From assembly GCF_037646455.1 (NCBI RefSeq), contig NZ_JBBIXN010000010.1, positions 1 through 64,000 of the forward strand: a DNA stretch of 64,000 bases, read 5' to 3'. The position numbers were made by a program, and so were the translations under genes. The notes under the pieces are model-generated. The model was not told the DNA's origin, ran no database searches, and saw only the letters and a list, made by a program, of their open reading frames with translations. This DNA is from Draconibacterium mangrovi_A (lineage in GTDB: Bacteria; Bacteroidota; Bacteroidia; Bacteroidales; Prolixibacteraceae). Below, piece by piece: positions 45,044 through 52,837 of this stretch (positions are counted from its first letter, which is position 1; every line of letters starts with the position of its first letter).

Positions 45044-45073
45044 AAAGCCTACTGTTGCTTAACAGTAGGCTTT
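45044..45073 (+). terminator. Intrinsic terminator of floA operon
   Basis: A 13-bp perfect stem (AAAGCCTACTGTT at 45044-45056, AACAGTAGGCTTT at 45061-45073) with loop GCTT followed by a T tract, 22 bp after the floA stop. Confidence 0.95.
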
Positions 45074-45111
45074 TTTTATTAACGTTTGTTTGCAAGTTAA
45101 CATTCACTTAA

Positions 45112-45139
45112 AAAAAGGTGTAAAAAATACACTTTTTTA
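45112..45139. other. A/T-flanked hairpin upstream of small RNA unit 1
   Basis: The inverted repeat GGTGTA...TACACT is flanked by A-runs on the left and T-runs on the right, so it could terminate transcription in either direction. It lies about 35 bp upstream of the first small RNA promoter and may insulate it. Confidence 0.45.
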
Positions 45140-45171
45140 ATTTTAATACGCTCGTTTCATGTTTTTCACCG

Positions 45172-45179
45172 TATCTTTG
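45172..45179 (+). promoter_or_regulatory. -7 box of small RNA unit 1
   Basis: TATCTTTG, a perfect TAnnTTTG, ends exactly 3 bp before the conserved CATAG start of the repeat unit. The same spacing occurs in units 2 and 3. Confidence 0.75.
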
Positions 45180-45182
45180 ACG

Positions 45183-45270
45183 CATAGTTTTAGTTCATAG
45201 GTTTAGGTTTGATTAGTTTTATTGGTTTAGTTAGTGAAAAGGATGGGTATTGACCCGTCCTTTTTTTATG
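45183..45270 (+). ncRNA. Candidate small RNA, unit 1 of a paralogous triplet
   Basis: An ~88-bp unit running from CATAGTTTTAG to the T tract of an intrinsic terminator (GGATGGGT, loop, ACCCGTCC, TTTTTTT). The 5' two-thirds is nearly free of C and contains five UUAG words. It is about 95% identical to units 2 and 3, while the DNA between units is unrelated. Unit 1 lacks one A found in the others (TTAGTGAAAA), which removes the ATG that could have opened a short frame, so it is not coding. Promoter, body and terminator are all conserved, as expected of an independently transcribed RNA. Confidence 0.8.
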
Positions 45271-45415
45271 CCCAAAAACCATCAGTCCAGCAAAACATTT
45301 ACGCGCAATATCATATTGATACTATTTGCTGATTTTTTCAGATATTAATAGATCCAGCTTATACTTCATAGACAAATTGAATACAAAAAGTGTCATTTTT
45401 TTAGCACCTTGTTAG

Positions 45416-45445
45416 TTGTTGTATGGAATTTTTGATTTATATTTG
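45416..45445 (+). promoter_or_regulatory. Promoter of small RNA unit 2
   Basis: TTG (45416-45418), a 19-bp spacer, and TATATTTG (45438-45445), 3 bp before the conserved RNA sequence. Confidence 0.75.
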
Positions 45446-45448
45446 AGA

Positions 45449-45537
45449 CATAGTTTTAGTTCATAAGTTTAGGTTTGATTAGTTTTATTGGTTTAGTTAG
45501 ATGAAAAGGATGGGTGTTGGCCCGTCCTTTTTTTATG
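45449..45537 (+). ncRNA. Candidate small RNA, unit 2
   Basis: Second copy, 89 bp, differing from unit 3 by one base in the terminator stem and one T in the tail. The stem change (GGGTGTTGGCCC rather than GGGTGTTGACCC) replaces a U-A pair by U-G and keeps the hairpin. Similarity to unit 3 continues about 10 bp past the T tract (TCCTCTCTCA). Confidence 0.8.
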
Positions 45538-45709
45538 TCCTCTCTCAAAACTATGCTCCCTTCACAAAATCCTCAAAACACCTTGTCAAAATCCATTAGC
45601 ATATAATTCCAAAATCTACGATAGACAGACTCGAATGCGCATAGATTTAAAAGATGTTATAAAACACATTTTTTAACATTCTGTTAACCCAACAATGTGC
45701 TTTTTGACT

Positions 45710-45717
45710 TACATTTG
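45710..45717 (+). promoter_or_regulatory. -7 box of small RNA unit 3
   Basis: TACATTTG, perfect TAnnTTTG, 3 bp before the conserved CATAG. The -33 region has no clear TTG. Confidence 0.7.
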
Positions 45718-45720
45718 TAG

Positions 45721-45808
45721 CATAGTTTTAGTTCATAAGTTTAGGTTTGATTAGTTTTATTGGTTTAGTTAGATGAAAAGGATGGGTGTTGACCCGTCCT
45801 TTTTTATG
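45721..45808 (+). ncRNA. Candidate small RNA, unit 3
   Basis: Third copy, 88 bp, with the same U/G-rich body and terminator hairpin GGATGGGTGTTGACCCGTCC followed by T6. Unit starts are spaced 266 and 272 bp apart, so the array looks like repeated duplication of a promoter-RNA-terminator cassette whose spacers have since diverged. Confidence 0.8.
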
Positions 45809-45842
45809 TCCCTCTCTCAGCAAGTCAACAAATGATATTCGG

Positions 45843-46082
45843 CTAGTATTTCTGAAGCAGCGTTAATAAGTCCTCATCCAGTTTATAACCGTACCAATCC
45901 TGGTAATCCGCATCTTTACGTCCCGAATTCAGTATCCCGAAAGTCCCTTTAAATTCCCAAAGCCCCCCTCCAATTCCATGCTCGGATAAAACACTTAACA
46001 CATCTTCAAACCAGGCAAGAAAAACCTTGTGAGGTGTGGCATTCCAGCAAACGCATTCGTAATAATGAACTCCTAATGGTTT
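45843..46082 (-). pseudogene. C-terminal remnant of a GH5-type glycoside hydrolase
   Basis: On the minus strand 79 codons read open to a TAG at 45843-45845, beginning after an in-frame TGA at 46086-46088. The peptide contains VHYYECVCWN, TPHKVFLAWFEDVLSVL, GGGLWEFKGTFGILNSGRKD and YQDWYGYKLD, the C-terminal core of GH5 cellulase-like enzymes in Bacteroidota, ending in LLQKY. There is no start codon and no N-terminal catalytic part, so this is a truncated remnant. It converges with the small RNA array and is divergent from the ATP-cone nuclease gene. Confidence 0.8.
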
Positions 46083-46123
46083 AAGTCAGAAAATTGGTAA
46101 TTTAGGGTATTCAAACTGAAGCA

Positions 46124-46969
46124 ATGCAGAACAAACATTTCGTAAGAAAAGCTTCGGGAGAAACGGAACCGTTCTCTCAAGAAAAACTTGAAAATTCGCT
46201 ACGTAAAGCCGGCGCTTCTGAAGCAAATATATCATTCATTGTAAACGACATTGTCAACTGGCTTTATGAAGGCGTGACAACTCAAAAGATTTATACACGT
46301 GCTTTTAAATTGTTGCGGCAAAAACGCGGCAGTTTAGCCGCCCGGTACAAACTTAAAAAGGCAATTATGGAACTCGGCCCAACCGGTTATCCTTTTGAAC
46401 ATTTTGTTGGCGAACTAATGAAAGCTGAAGGCTACAAAGTGAAAACCGGCCAGCTGATACAAGGAATTTGCGTGCAACACGAGGTGGATGTGGTGGCCAC
46501 AAACTCGAATACCCAGTGTTTGATGGAATGTAAATACCACAACAGTGCCGATAAAATATCAAATGTACAGGTTCCGCTTTATATTCGTTCGCGCATGAAC
46601 GACATAATTGAGCGACGTAAAAACGATCCGGAATACGAAGATCTGGAATTCGAAGGCTGGGTAGTTACCAATACCCGATTCTCGGAAGATGCCACAACTT
46701 ACGGAATGTGCAGCGGACTGAAAATGCTGAGTTGGGATTTCCCGAAAAATTCAGGGCTAAAAGATCGGATTGAAAAGCATCACCTATTTCCAATAACGTC
46801 GCTTACTCAATTAACCCATAAACAGAAACAGGCACTCATGGAAGCCGGCGTTGTTCTTTGCAGGCAAATTCTTGCCAACAGGCACGAGTTGGACAAACTG
46901 GGATTGACTTCTACAAAACACAAACGATTGATGGAAGAAGTTGAAGCCTTAACGCTTCAAAACAGTTAA
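46124..46969 (+). CDS. ATP-cone protein with Mrr-like restriction endonuclease domain
   Basis: 281 residues. Residues ~4-90 are an ATP-cone (VRKASGETEPFSQEKLENSLRKAGAS), the nucleotide-sensing domain of ribonucleotide reductases and NrdR. Residues ~105-215 look like a PD-(D/E)xK nuclease: an early Glu in FEHFVGELMKAEGY, Asp in HEVDVVA and ECK in LMECKYHN, the Mrr-type catalytic set. The C-terminal ~60 residues include LTHKQKQALMEAGVVLC, possibly a DNA-binding helix-hairpin. A dATP/ATP-regulated nuclease in repair or defence is plausible; no partner methylase or helicase is adjacent. Confidence 0.85.
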   Translation: MQNKHFVRKASGETEPFSQEKLENSLRKAGASEANISFIVNDIVNWLYEGVTTQKIYTRAFKLLRQKRGSLAARYKLKKAIMELGPTGYPFEHFVGELMKAEGYKVKTGQLIQGICVQHEVDVVATNSNTQCLMECKYHNSADKISNVQVPLYIRSRMNDIIERRKNDPEYEDLEFEGWVVTNTRFSEDATTYGMCSGLKMLSWDFPKNSGLKDRIEKHHLFPITSLTQLTHKQKQALMEAGVVLCRQILANRHELDKLGLTSTKHKRLMEEVEALTLQNS

Positions 46970-46992
46970 GTCATCTATATAAGCAGCAAGCA

Positions 46993-47703
46993 TCAATCTT
47001 CCAGCCATTTAAGCACTTCATTCTTGTAGCTGCGGCTAATGGGGATTTGCTTTTTACCAATTTCGACGTACTCGGCGGTAAATGAATCGATAGCATTTTG
47101 AGCCACAATATACGAGCGGTGAACACGCAAAAACTCATTCTTTGGCAATTTTGCCTCGATATTTGAAATGGTTTCGCGGGTTACCACATTTTTTGTTTTC
47201 AGAAAAATACGAATATAGTCGGCCATGCTTTCGATGTAAAGAATTTCATCGCAATCAATTTTTACCATTTTTCGATCCGACCGGACAAAGAATGTTTCTG
47301 CACTTTCCGAACTTATCTTTTGTAGCGGTTCCTGCGGCACATGAACCGTTTCATTCAAATATTTATTGACGCCCTGCAACAAACGTTCAAAAGAAATGGG
47401 CTTCAGCAAATAATCTACAGCCTGCAGGTCGAAACCATCCACGGCATATTCGCGGTATGCAGTTGTAAATATTATTTTAATGTTCTTGTTGATCGATCGG
47501 GCCAGTGATAATCCGGATATTTCAGGCATATTGATATCCAAGAATATCAAATCAACTTCCTGCGAGCTAATTATTTGAAAAGCTTCCATGGCATTTTTGC
47601 AGCTCCCTAAGATTTCAACGTTTTCGATTTTTGCAAGGTGACTTTCAAGAATCTCACGCGCCACGGGCTCATCATCCACAATAATGCATTTTATATTACT
47701 CAT
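46993..47703 (-). CDS. LytTR-family response regulator
   Basis: 236 residues: a receiver domain (CIIVDDEPVAREIL; phospho-acceptor Asp in FLDINMPEISG; Lys in YLLKPIS) and a C-terminal LytTR DNA-binding domain (FLRVHRSYIVAQNAID; IGKKQIPISRSY). It overlaps the sensor kinase gene by 8 bp, so the two form a pair. Targets are unknown; the divergent membrane gene at 48980 is one candidate. Confidence 0.95.
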   Translation of the reverse strand: MSNIKCIIVDDEPVAREILESHLAKIENVEILGSCKNAMEAFQIISSQEVDLIFLDINMPEISGLSLARSINKNIKIIFTTAYREYAVDGFDLQAVDYLLKPISFERLLQGVNKYLNETVHVPQEPLQKISSESAETFFVRSDRKMVKIDCDEILYIESMADYIRIFLKTKNVVTRETISNIEAKLPKNEFLRVHRSYIVAQNAIDSFTAEYVEIGKKQIPISRSYKNEVLKWLED

Positions 47704-48769
47704 CCTTCTTTACTTTTCTAATATCGTCGATTACAAGTTTAGCCGAATACCACTGCCTTTCTACCTTGCCGGTTAAGCGGTAATTATCTTTGTAATTCAG
47801 CTCCAAACGCTTATGAATATTTATCAAACCAATTCCGCCGTTTTTCTCTTCTTCCTCATCCTGTAGATACGTATTATCGATTGAAAACTCAAGACGGTTG
47901 CCAATAAGTTTCACCACTACTTTTATTTGCAAAAAGCCATCAACCAAATTACCATGTTTGAAAGCATTTTCAACAAAAGGAATTAAAAGCATGGGTGCAA
48001 TCTGAATCGTTTCATCAATTTCATCAGCAAGAAAAATCACTTTCAAAGTATCCTTAAAACGAATCTTCTCTAGGTCGATGTATTCTTTTATATGCAGAAC
48101 CTCTTCCTTTAAACTTACCCGCGGTTTATCCACCTGGTAAAGAATATAGTCGAGCAGGTTCGACAATTTCAAGATAATTTCCGGTGTATGAATCGATAGC
48201 TTTAGCGCAAATCCGTATATCGTATTAAGTGTATTAAACAGAAAATGTGGATGAATTTGTCGCTTCAAATAATGCAACTCCTGTTCTTTTAGCTGAAGTT
48301 GCGTTTCCAGAATTTTATTCTGAAGCTCTTTGTTTTTCGACAGGGTTTTGAAATTGTGGTTCAACAAACTTGCGAAACTTACAAAGCCAACTACTAATAC
48401 GACAAGCACAATTACAAACGTAAAATTCTTGCTCATCGGTGGCATATTGGTTATATCGAAATTCAGCAGAAAATATAGACAACCGTATAGTAACAACACA
48501 ATTTCGTACGAGGTAAATACCACCAGGTAAAATGTGTAAAGCCCAAATTTCCAGTACTTTTTTGTGAGTAAATACCGCGGAATTAAAAAGTAAACCATAA
48601 AATAGGTAATGCCCATGGTGAGTGGCAGCAGCAGACTGGAGAACCATAAAATGTATCGTGTATTGTTGTTGTTGTAGCTAAAAAAGTATACAAAGAAAAA
48701 CCACACCGCTATCCATAACAACAGGTGCACCCAAATCAGCCTTGTCTTTATAAAACGCAACAAATTCAT
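47696..48769 (-). CDS. LytS-type sensor histidine kinase
   Basis: 357 residues with four predicted N-terminal membrane helices (residues ~15-150), a linker coiled coil, and the His_kinase domain with RQIHPHFLFNTLN (phospho-acceptor His) and a GHKL ATPase part (PFVENAFKHG; GGIGLINIHKRL). It phosphorylates the LytTR regulator encoded immediately downstream. It has no large extracellular sensor domain, so the signal is probably sensed in the membrane. Confidence 0.94.
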   Translation of the reverse strand: MNLLRFIKTRLIWVHLLLWIAVWFFFVYFFSYNNNNTRYILWFSSLLLPLTMGITYFMVYFLIPRYLLTKKYWKFGLYTFYLVVFTSYEIVLLLYGCLYFLLNFDITNMPPMSKNFTFVIVLVVLVVGFVSFASLLNHNFKTLSKNKELQNKILETQLQLKEQELHYLKRQIHPHFLFNTLNTIYGFALKLSIHTPEIILKLSNLLDYILYQVDKPRVSLKEEVLHIKEYIDLEKIRFKDTLKVIFLADEIDETIQIAPMLLIPFVENAFKHGNLVDGFLQIKVVVKLIGNRLEFSIDNTYLQDEEEEKNGGIGLINIHKRLELNYKDNYRLTGKVERQWYSAKLVIDDIRKVKKDE

Positions 48770-48979
48770 TCAAACAATGTTACGCATTTTCTTTGAATCG
48801 TCGGTTCTTTATAGACCAATGAACCATTTTACACGGCCTTTTGCAGTTTTTTGGTTGAATTTCATTTTATACCTTTAAATCCGTCGAAAAGCATTTTAAT
48901 TGTTTACCCGGTCGCAATAAAAAAAATGGATAATGAATCTTCTGTAAATTCGATTCAGTATTCATAAAAAAATTAAGCT

Positions 48980-49333
48980 ATGTCGCATCTTATTGAGATT
49001 CTAAACGACGGAGGTGTTTATATCACTTATCCAATTCTGATCTTACTTCTTGTAATGGTTGTGCTTTTTGTTCGTGCAATGTTGGGAAAGACCGATTTTG
49101 ATAAAACAAAATCGCTCATCGTTTCCATTTCGTGGTTTTGTATTGCCTGGGGTTATTTGGGGCGCACTATTGGTTTGATTCAAGCTTTCGACAAAATCCA
49201 GGCCGCGGGAGATATCAGCCCCAGCATGTTTGCCAGTCATTTAAAAATGGCTCTTGTTGGACCGCTTGTAGGACTGTTTGCTTTTATAATTGCACGCATT
49301 CTCATCGTAATTCTAGTCGCACGGAAAAAATGA
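48980..49333 (+). CDS. Small MotA/TolQ/ExbB-like membrane protein
   Basis: 117 residues with three hydrophobic helices (about 15-33, 47-65 and 90-112). The segment GRTIGLIQAFDKIQAAGDISPSMFASHLKMALVGPLVGL matches the conserved G-L-x-x-A-F and A-L-x-x-T-x-x-G-L features of the MotA/TolQ/ExbB channel family, but the protein lacks the cytoplasmic loop of full-length ExbB. No ExbD-like partner is adjacent, so proton-channel function is uncertain. It is divergent from the LytS/LytTR pair. Confidence 0.8.
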   Translation: MSHLIEILNDGGVYITYPILILLLVMVVLFVRAMLGKTDFDKTKSLIVSISWFCIAWGYLGRTIGLIQAFDKIQAAGDISPSMFASHLKMALVGPLVGLFAFIIARILIVILVARKK

Positions 49334-49352
49334 ACGAAATCCAATACCTAAA

Positions 49353-50132
49353 ATGAAACTAAAACTTGTCGCACTAATTACATTTTGCATCACAACAGTA
49401 ACCTTAACTGCCCAGAAAAATACCAAATCTGACTTGATCGGGAAATGGCTTCGAATGAGCCAGAACGGACCAGTTGCGCTGGAATTTAAAAAGGACGGAA
49501 TTGTTGAAGTTGATTTTAACAATGACCAAAGCGTTGATGTGGTAAGCAACTATAAAATCGATAAAAACACCGTCGAGTTTAGTGATAAAGAAGGTGCCAT
49601 GTGCCTGGATCCGGGAGTATACAAATTTGAAATAACTGATTATTACCTTTCTTTTGATTATATCGAAGACATGTGTAATGGCCGCACAAAAATGACCATG
49701 GGATTTTGGGCAAAACCCAATTTCGAGGAACTTCTTGATGAGCTTTCCCAAAAGATTTCAGAAACACAAAATACAACATTGAACCTGTCAAGAGCCAGAA
49801 TTTACCTGGCGCTCGGAAAATCAGCAGAAGCAAGAAAAGACCTTGATGTTTATCTTGAGAAAAATCAGGATGATGCCCGCGCGCTGATCAACCGGGCCGG
49901 AACACGATTTCCAGGTGACATGAAAGGTGTTGTGAAAGATTGCAACAAAGCAATTGCTTTGGAACCGGAAAATAAAAATGCCTTTTTCCTTCGCGGTCTT
50001 GCTTTATATGAACTCGGCCAGAAAGAAAAAGCTTGCGATGATTTTTCTCGGGCAATTGAACTGGGATTTTCAATTTTGAAAGTAGCTGAGGAATATCGCT
50101 GTTCAGAATACTGGGAAAAAACAAACAATTAG
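49353..50132 (+). CDS. Secreted TPR protein
   Basis: 259 residues with a signal peptide ending TLTA, an N-terminal lipocalin-like or copper-chaperone-like strand region (DLIGKWLRMSQNG, as in proteins that begin with a 'GxW' strand), and two to three TPR repeats from ~150 (LSRARIYLALGKSAEARKDL; AFFLRGLALYELGQKEKACDDF). It probably acts in the periplasm as a scaffold. It lies 19 bp after the ExbB-like gene and may be co-transcribed with it. Confidence 0.8.
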   Translation: MKLKLVALITFCITTVTLTAQKNTKSDLIGKWLRMSQNGPVALEFKKDGIVEVDFNNDQSVDVVSNYKIDKNTVEFSDKEGAMCLDPGVYKFEITDYYLSFDYIEDMCNGRTKMTMGFWAKPNFEELLDELSQKISETQNTTLNLSRARIYLALGKSAEARKDLDVYLEKNQDDARALINRAGTRFPGDMKGVVKDCNKAIALEPENKNAFFLRGLALYELGQKEKACDDFSRAIELGFSILKVAEEYRCSEYWEKTNN

Positions 50133-50240
50133 ACCAGTGTAATGTAGTTTGACAATACAGAATCCATCGGGGTGGATTCTTTTGTGTTTAAACACTGGCG
50201 GTATTTTGTTGTTGATGAATACATAAACTTTGCCCAACAA

Positions 50241-50993
50241 ATGAAGCCGCTTACCCATATCGACGATGTAATTTCAGTTTTGGATGAAATAATTCTGGAA
50301 TCTTCAGCCAAAAATAGCACAATGGGCTATTTTGCTGTGCTCTACCAAAAAGTAACCATCAAAGTTAAAGAAAAAATTACCGCCGGATTTTTTGATGACG
50401 GGCCAAGAATGGAAAAACTGGATGTATTATTTGCCAAACGATATATCGATGCCTATTACGACTACAAAAATCAAAAGCCGGCTACACAATCGTGGGAGAT
50501 TGCTTTTAATGAAGCCGGAAATTCAAACCTTCTGGTCGTTCAACATCTTTTGCTGGGTATGAATGCGCACATTAATCTGGATCTTGGAATTGCAGCAGCA
50601 GAAATCTCTGGCGCCGATAACATCAAAGATCTGGAAGCAGATTTTATTCGCATCAACGAAATTCTTGCTTCGATGGTAGATGAAGTACAACATGGAATTT
50701 CCTCGATCTGGCCGTTTTTGCGAAAAATTCTCCGACTTTTAAATAAGGTAGATAATTACATTATCGACTGGAGCATGAAAATTGCACGCAAAGGTGCCTG
50801 GAAATATGCGCAAAAAATGGCGATAGCAAATTCCACAAATTGGTTGGAAGAAATTGCTGCCAGAGACCAGAAAGTAGCGGCAAAAACCAAAATAATTATT
50901 CAACCGGGAAAATGGATTTTGTTCCTGTTTTGGATCATCAGAGTAAGTGAGCGGGGATCGATAGCTGACAAGATTGCAAAATTAAAGCAGTGA
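50241..50993 (+). CDS. DUF5995 family protein
   Basis: About 250 residues from the ATG at 50241; a GTG at 50172 would add 23 residues but MKPLTHIDD is the natural start. The protein is largely helical, with LLVVQHLLLGMNAHINLDLGIAA, the histidine-containing hallmark of DUF5995, a family of unknown function in Bacteroidota and actinobacteria. No signal peptide. The clustered His and Asp residues suggest a metal or catalytic site. It is followed by a hairpin terminator overlapping its stop. Confidence 0.82.
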   Translation: MKPLTHIDDVISVLDEIILESSAKNSTMGYFAVLYQKVTIKVKEKITAGFFDDGPRMEKLDVLFAKRYIDAYYDYKNQKPATQSWEIAFNEAGNSNLLVVQHLLLGMNAHINLDLGIAAAEISGADNIKDLEADFIRINEILASMVDEVQHGISSIWPFLRKILRLLNKVDNYIIDWSMKIARKGAWKYAQKMAIANSTNWLEEIAARDQKVAAKTKIIIQPGKWILFLFWIIRVSERGSIADKIAKLKQ

Positions 50994-51016
50994 AAAATCC
51001 AGTTTATCACTGCTTT
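50984..51016 (+). terminator. Terminator between DUF5995 and ftcD
   Basis: A perfect 10-bp inverted repeat AAAGCAGTGA (50984-50993) / TCACTGCTTT (51007-51016), with A- and T-rich ends, spans the stop codon. It may work for both convergent genes. Confidence 0.7.
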
Positions 51017-51036
51017 AAAAGGATAACTTTAACCTG

Positions 51037-52734
51037 TTATCCCTCAATTTTTTTGCTGACCACTTCAAGAACATTCCGTTCTTTTTCTTTGGCCGACTTC
51101 AACAGATCTTCGGCGAGCCCCAGTTTTTCTTCCACGAAAACTTTGTCACTAAATCCTGCAGCGTTGATCTTCACATTCAGGTAAGCTCCTTCAACGGCTG
51201 TGCGTGCACAAAGTGCTCCAACACCTGCATCCGACACCGAATTTGGATTCCCGAAATCGGCCATTGCAGCCATTACTTCCATGGAATCGTGTGCCAGTTG
51301 CATTACTTTCAACGGTACTTCAATGGCATTTTTCGTGGCATCGTGAATGGCTTGTTTGCGTTCGGCAATCTCCTGTTCACTTGATTTGGACAGTCCAAAA
51401 GCGGCCATAATCTTGTTGAAAGCATCCGTATCTTCATCCACGCATTTCAACAAAGCAGTGTGGAAGTGCTTACCTTTTTCTGCCCATTCCGAAAACTCTT
51501 CCCAGCGGTTGTCCCAGCCGCGTTTATGCGATGATAAATTGGCCACCATAGAAGCCAACGCAGCACCCAGCGCGCCCACATACGCTGAAATAGAACCACC
51601 ACCCGGTGCGGGAGATTCTGACGCCGTTTCATCTTTAAATTGAGTCAATGTCATATCGATAAGCTTTTTTGCCGATTTGCATTCAATGACATATTCGATA
51701 ATTTTCTTCTTCGGATCAAAAGGATACAACTCATCCAGTCCAAGCGATTTTACGGCTATTTTTATGATCTCCTCATCCGCAATACCGGTTGAACGTTGTT
51801 GCTTTTTCAGGAAATATTTACCCGCATCCAACATGGCCTGCAATGGGATCAGCCCTACCAGTTCGGAACCCGTGACCCGAATTCCGCGTTTGCGTGCTTT
51901 TTCTGCAACCTCATCAAAGGCAACATGAACCGGAGTTACAGTAATATCTGTAAGATTCATCGAAATTTGTGCAACGCCATACTCTTCAATGTACCAACCA
52001 ATAGCGCGTGTTTTTTTCAAAGTTCCCGGAATACGAACCGGCTCACCGTTCTCGTCGTTTACAATTTTCCCGGTGATCGGATTTCCTTCGCGTTTTACCC
52101 GGCCTGCCTCACGCACATCAAAAGCGATGGCATTGGCACGACGGGTTGAAGTGGTATTCAAATTTATATTATAAGCGATCAGAAAATTACGGGCGCCTAT
52201 AGCTGTTGCTCCGCTTCCGGACACATTTTTATTCCATCCGCCAGGTCCAAAATCAGGTTTCCATTCGTTGGTGGTGATGCGTTCTTTTAAGGCTTCATAT
52301 TCCCCTAACCGGCAAGTGGCCAAACTTTTACGCTCGTCTTTAAACGCCGCAAACTCGTAGGCGAACACCGGAATTCCCAATTCTTCTCCTACCCTTTTCC
52401 CTAATTTACGAGCATATTCTACGGCTTCCTCCATGCTTACATTGGCCACCGGTACCAGCGGACAAACATCGGTAGCTCCAAATCGTGGATGCTCGCCATG
52501 ATGTTTGCTCATATCGATCAGTTCAGCGGCTCTTTTTATACCCCGAAACGCGGCTTCGATCACATCGTCGGGATCGCCAACAAAAGTGACTACTGTACGA
52601 TTTGTTGCTTTTCCCGGATCTACATCCAACAAGCTGATTTCCGCAACACTTTCAATCGCGTCGGTTATTTCTTTGATTATACTTTCATTGCGGCCTTCAG
52701 AAAAATTAGGCACGCATTCGATTATTTTTTTCAT
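51037..52734 (-). CDS. ftcD: Bifunctional glutamate formimidoyltransferase / formimidoyl-THF cyclodeaminase
   Basis: 565 residues from the ATG at 52734. Residues ~1-310 are the formiminotransferase (IIECVPNFSEGRNES at the start, HGEHPRFGATDVCPLVP), and residues ~365-565 the cyclodeaminase (ESPAPGGGSISAYVGALGAALASMV). It transfers the formimino group from formiminoglutamate to tetrahydrofolate and deaminates it to methenyl-THF, the final step of histidine breakdown. It is arranged with hutI on the same strand; hutH and hutU are not nearby. Confidence 0.96.
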   Translation of the reverse strand: MKKIIECVPNFSEGRNESIIKEITDAIESVAEISLLDVDPGKATNRTVVTFVGDPDDVIEAAFRGIKRAAELIDMSKHHGEHPRFGATDVCPLVPVANVSMEEAVEYARKLGKRVGEELGIPVFAYEFAAFKDERKSLATCRLGEYEALKERITTNEWKPDFGPGGWNKNVSGSGATAIGARNFLIAYNINLNTTSTRRANAIAFDVREAGRVKREGNPITGKIVNDENGEPVRIPGTLKKTRAIGWYIEEYGVAQISMNLTDITVTPVHVAFDEVAEKARKRGIRVTGSELVGLIPLQAMLDAGKYFLKKQQRSTGIADEEIIKIAVKSLGLDELYPFDPKKKIIEYVIECKSAKKLIDMTLTQFKDETASESPAPGGGSISAYVGALGAALASMVANLSSHKRGWDNRWEEFSEWAEKGKHFHTALLKCVDEDTDAFNKIMAAFGLSKSSEQEIAERKQAIHDATKNAIEVPLKVMQLAHDSMEVMAAMADFGNPNSVSDAGVGALCARTAVEGAYLNVKINAAGFSDKVFVEEKLGLAEDLLKSAKEKERNVLEVVSKKIEG

Positions 52735-52837
52735 AATTACATACAATATTTAAAGACTTTGAAAACCAAACATCAGTTAATGGTTCATGGCGAAATTAGC
52801 CATCAAAGCACAGAAAGAGAATGATTTTTTACAGCGT

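Noticed and set aside
45516..45560. A short peptide frame starting at the ATG in small RNA units 2 and 3
   Set aside because: The frame is destroyed in unit 1 by loss of one base and would run through the terminator hairpin.
45183..45808. CRISPR array
   Set aside because: Units are about 88 bp with ~180-bp unrelated spacers, each with a promoter and a terminator; no cas genes are present.
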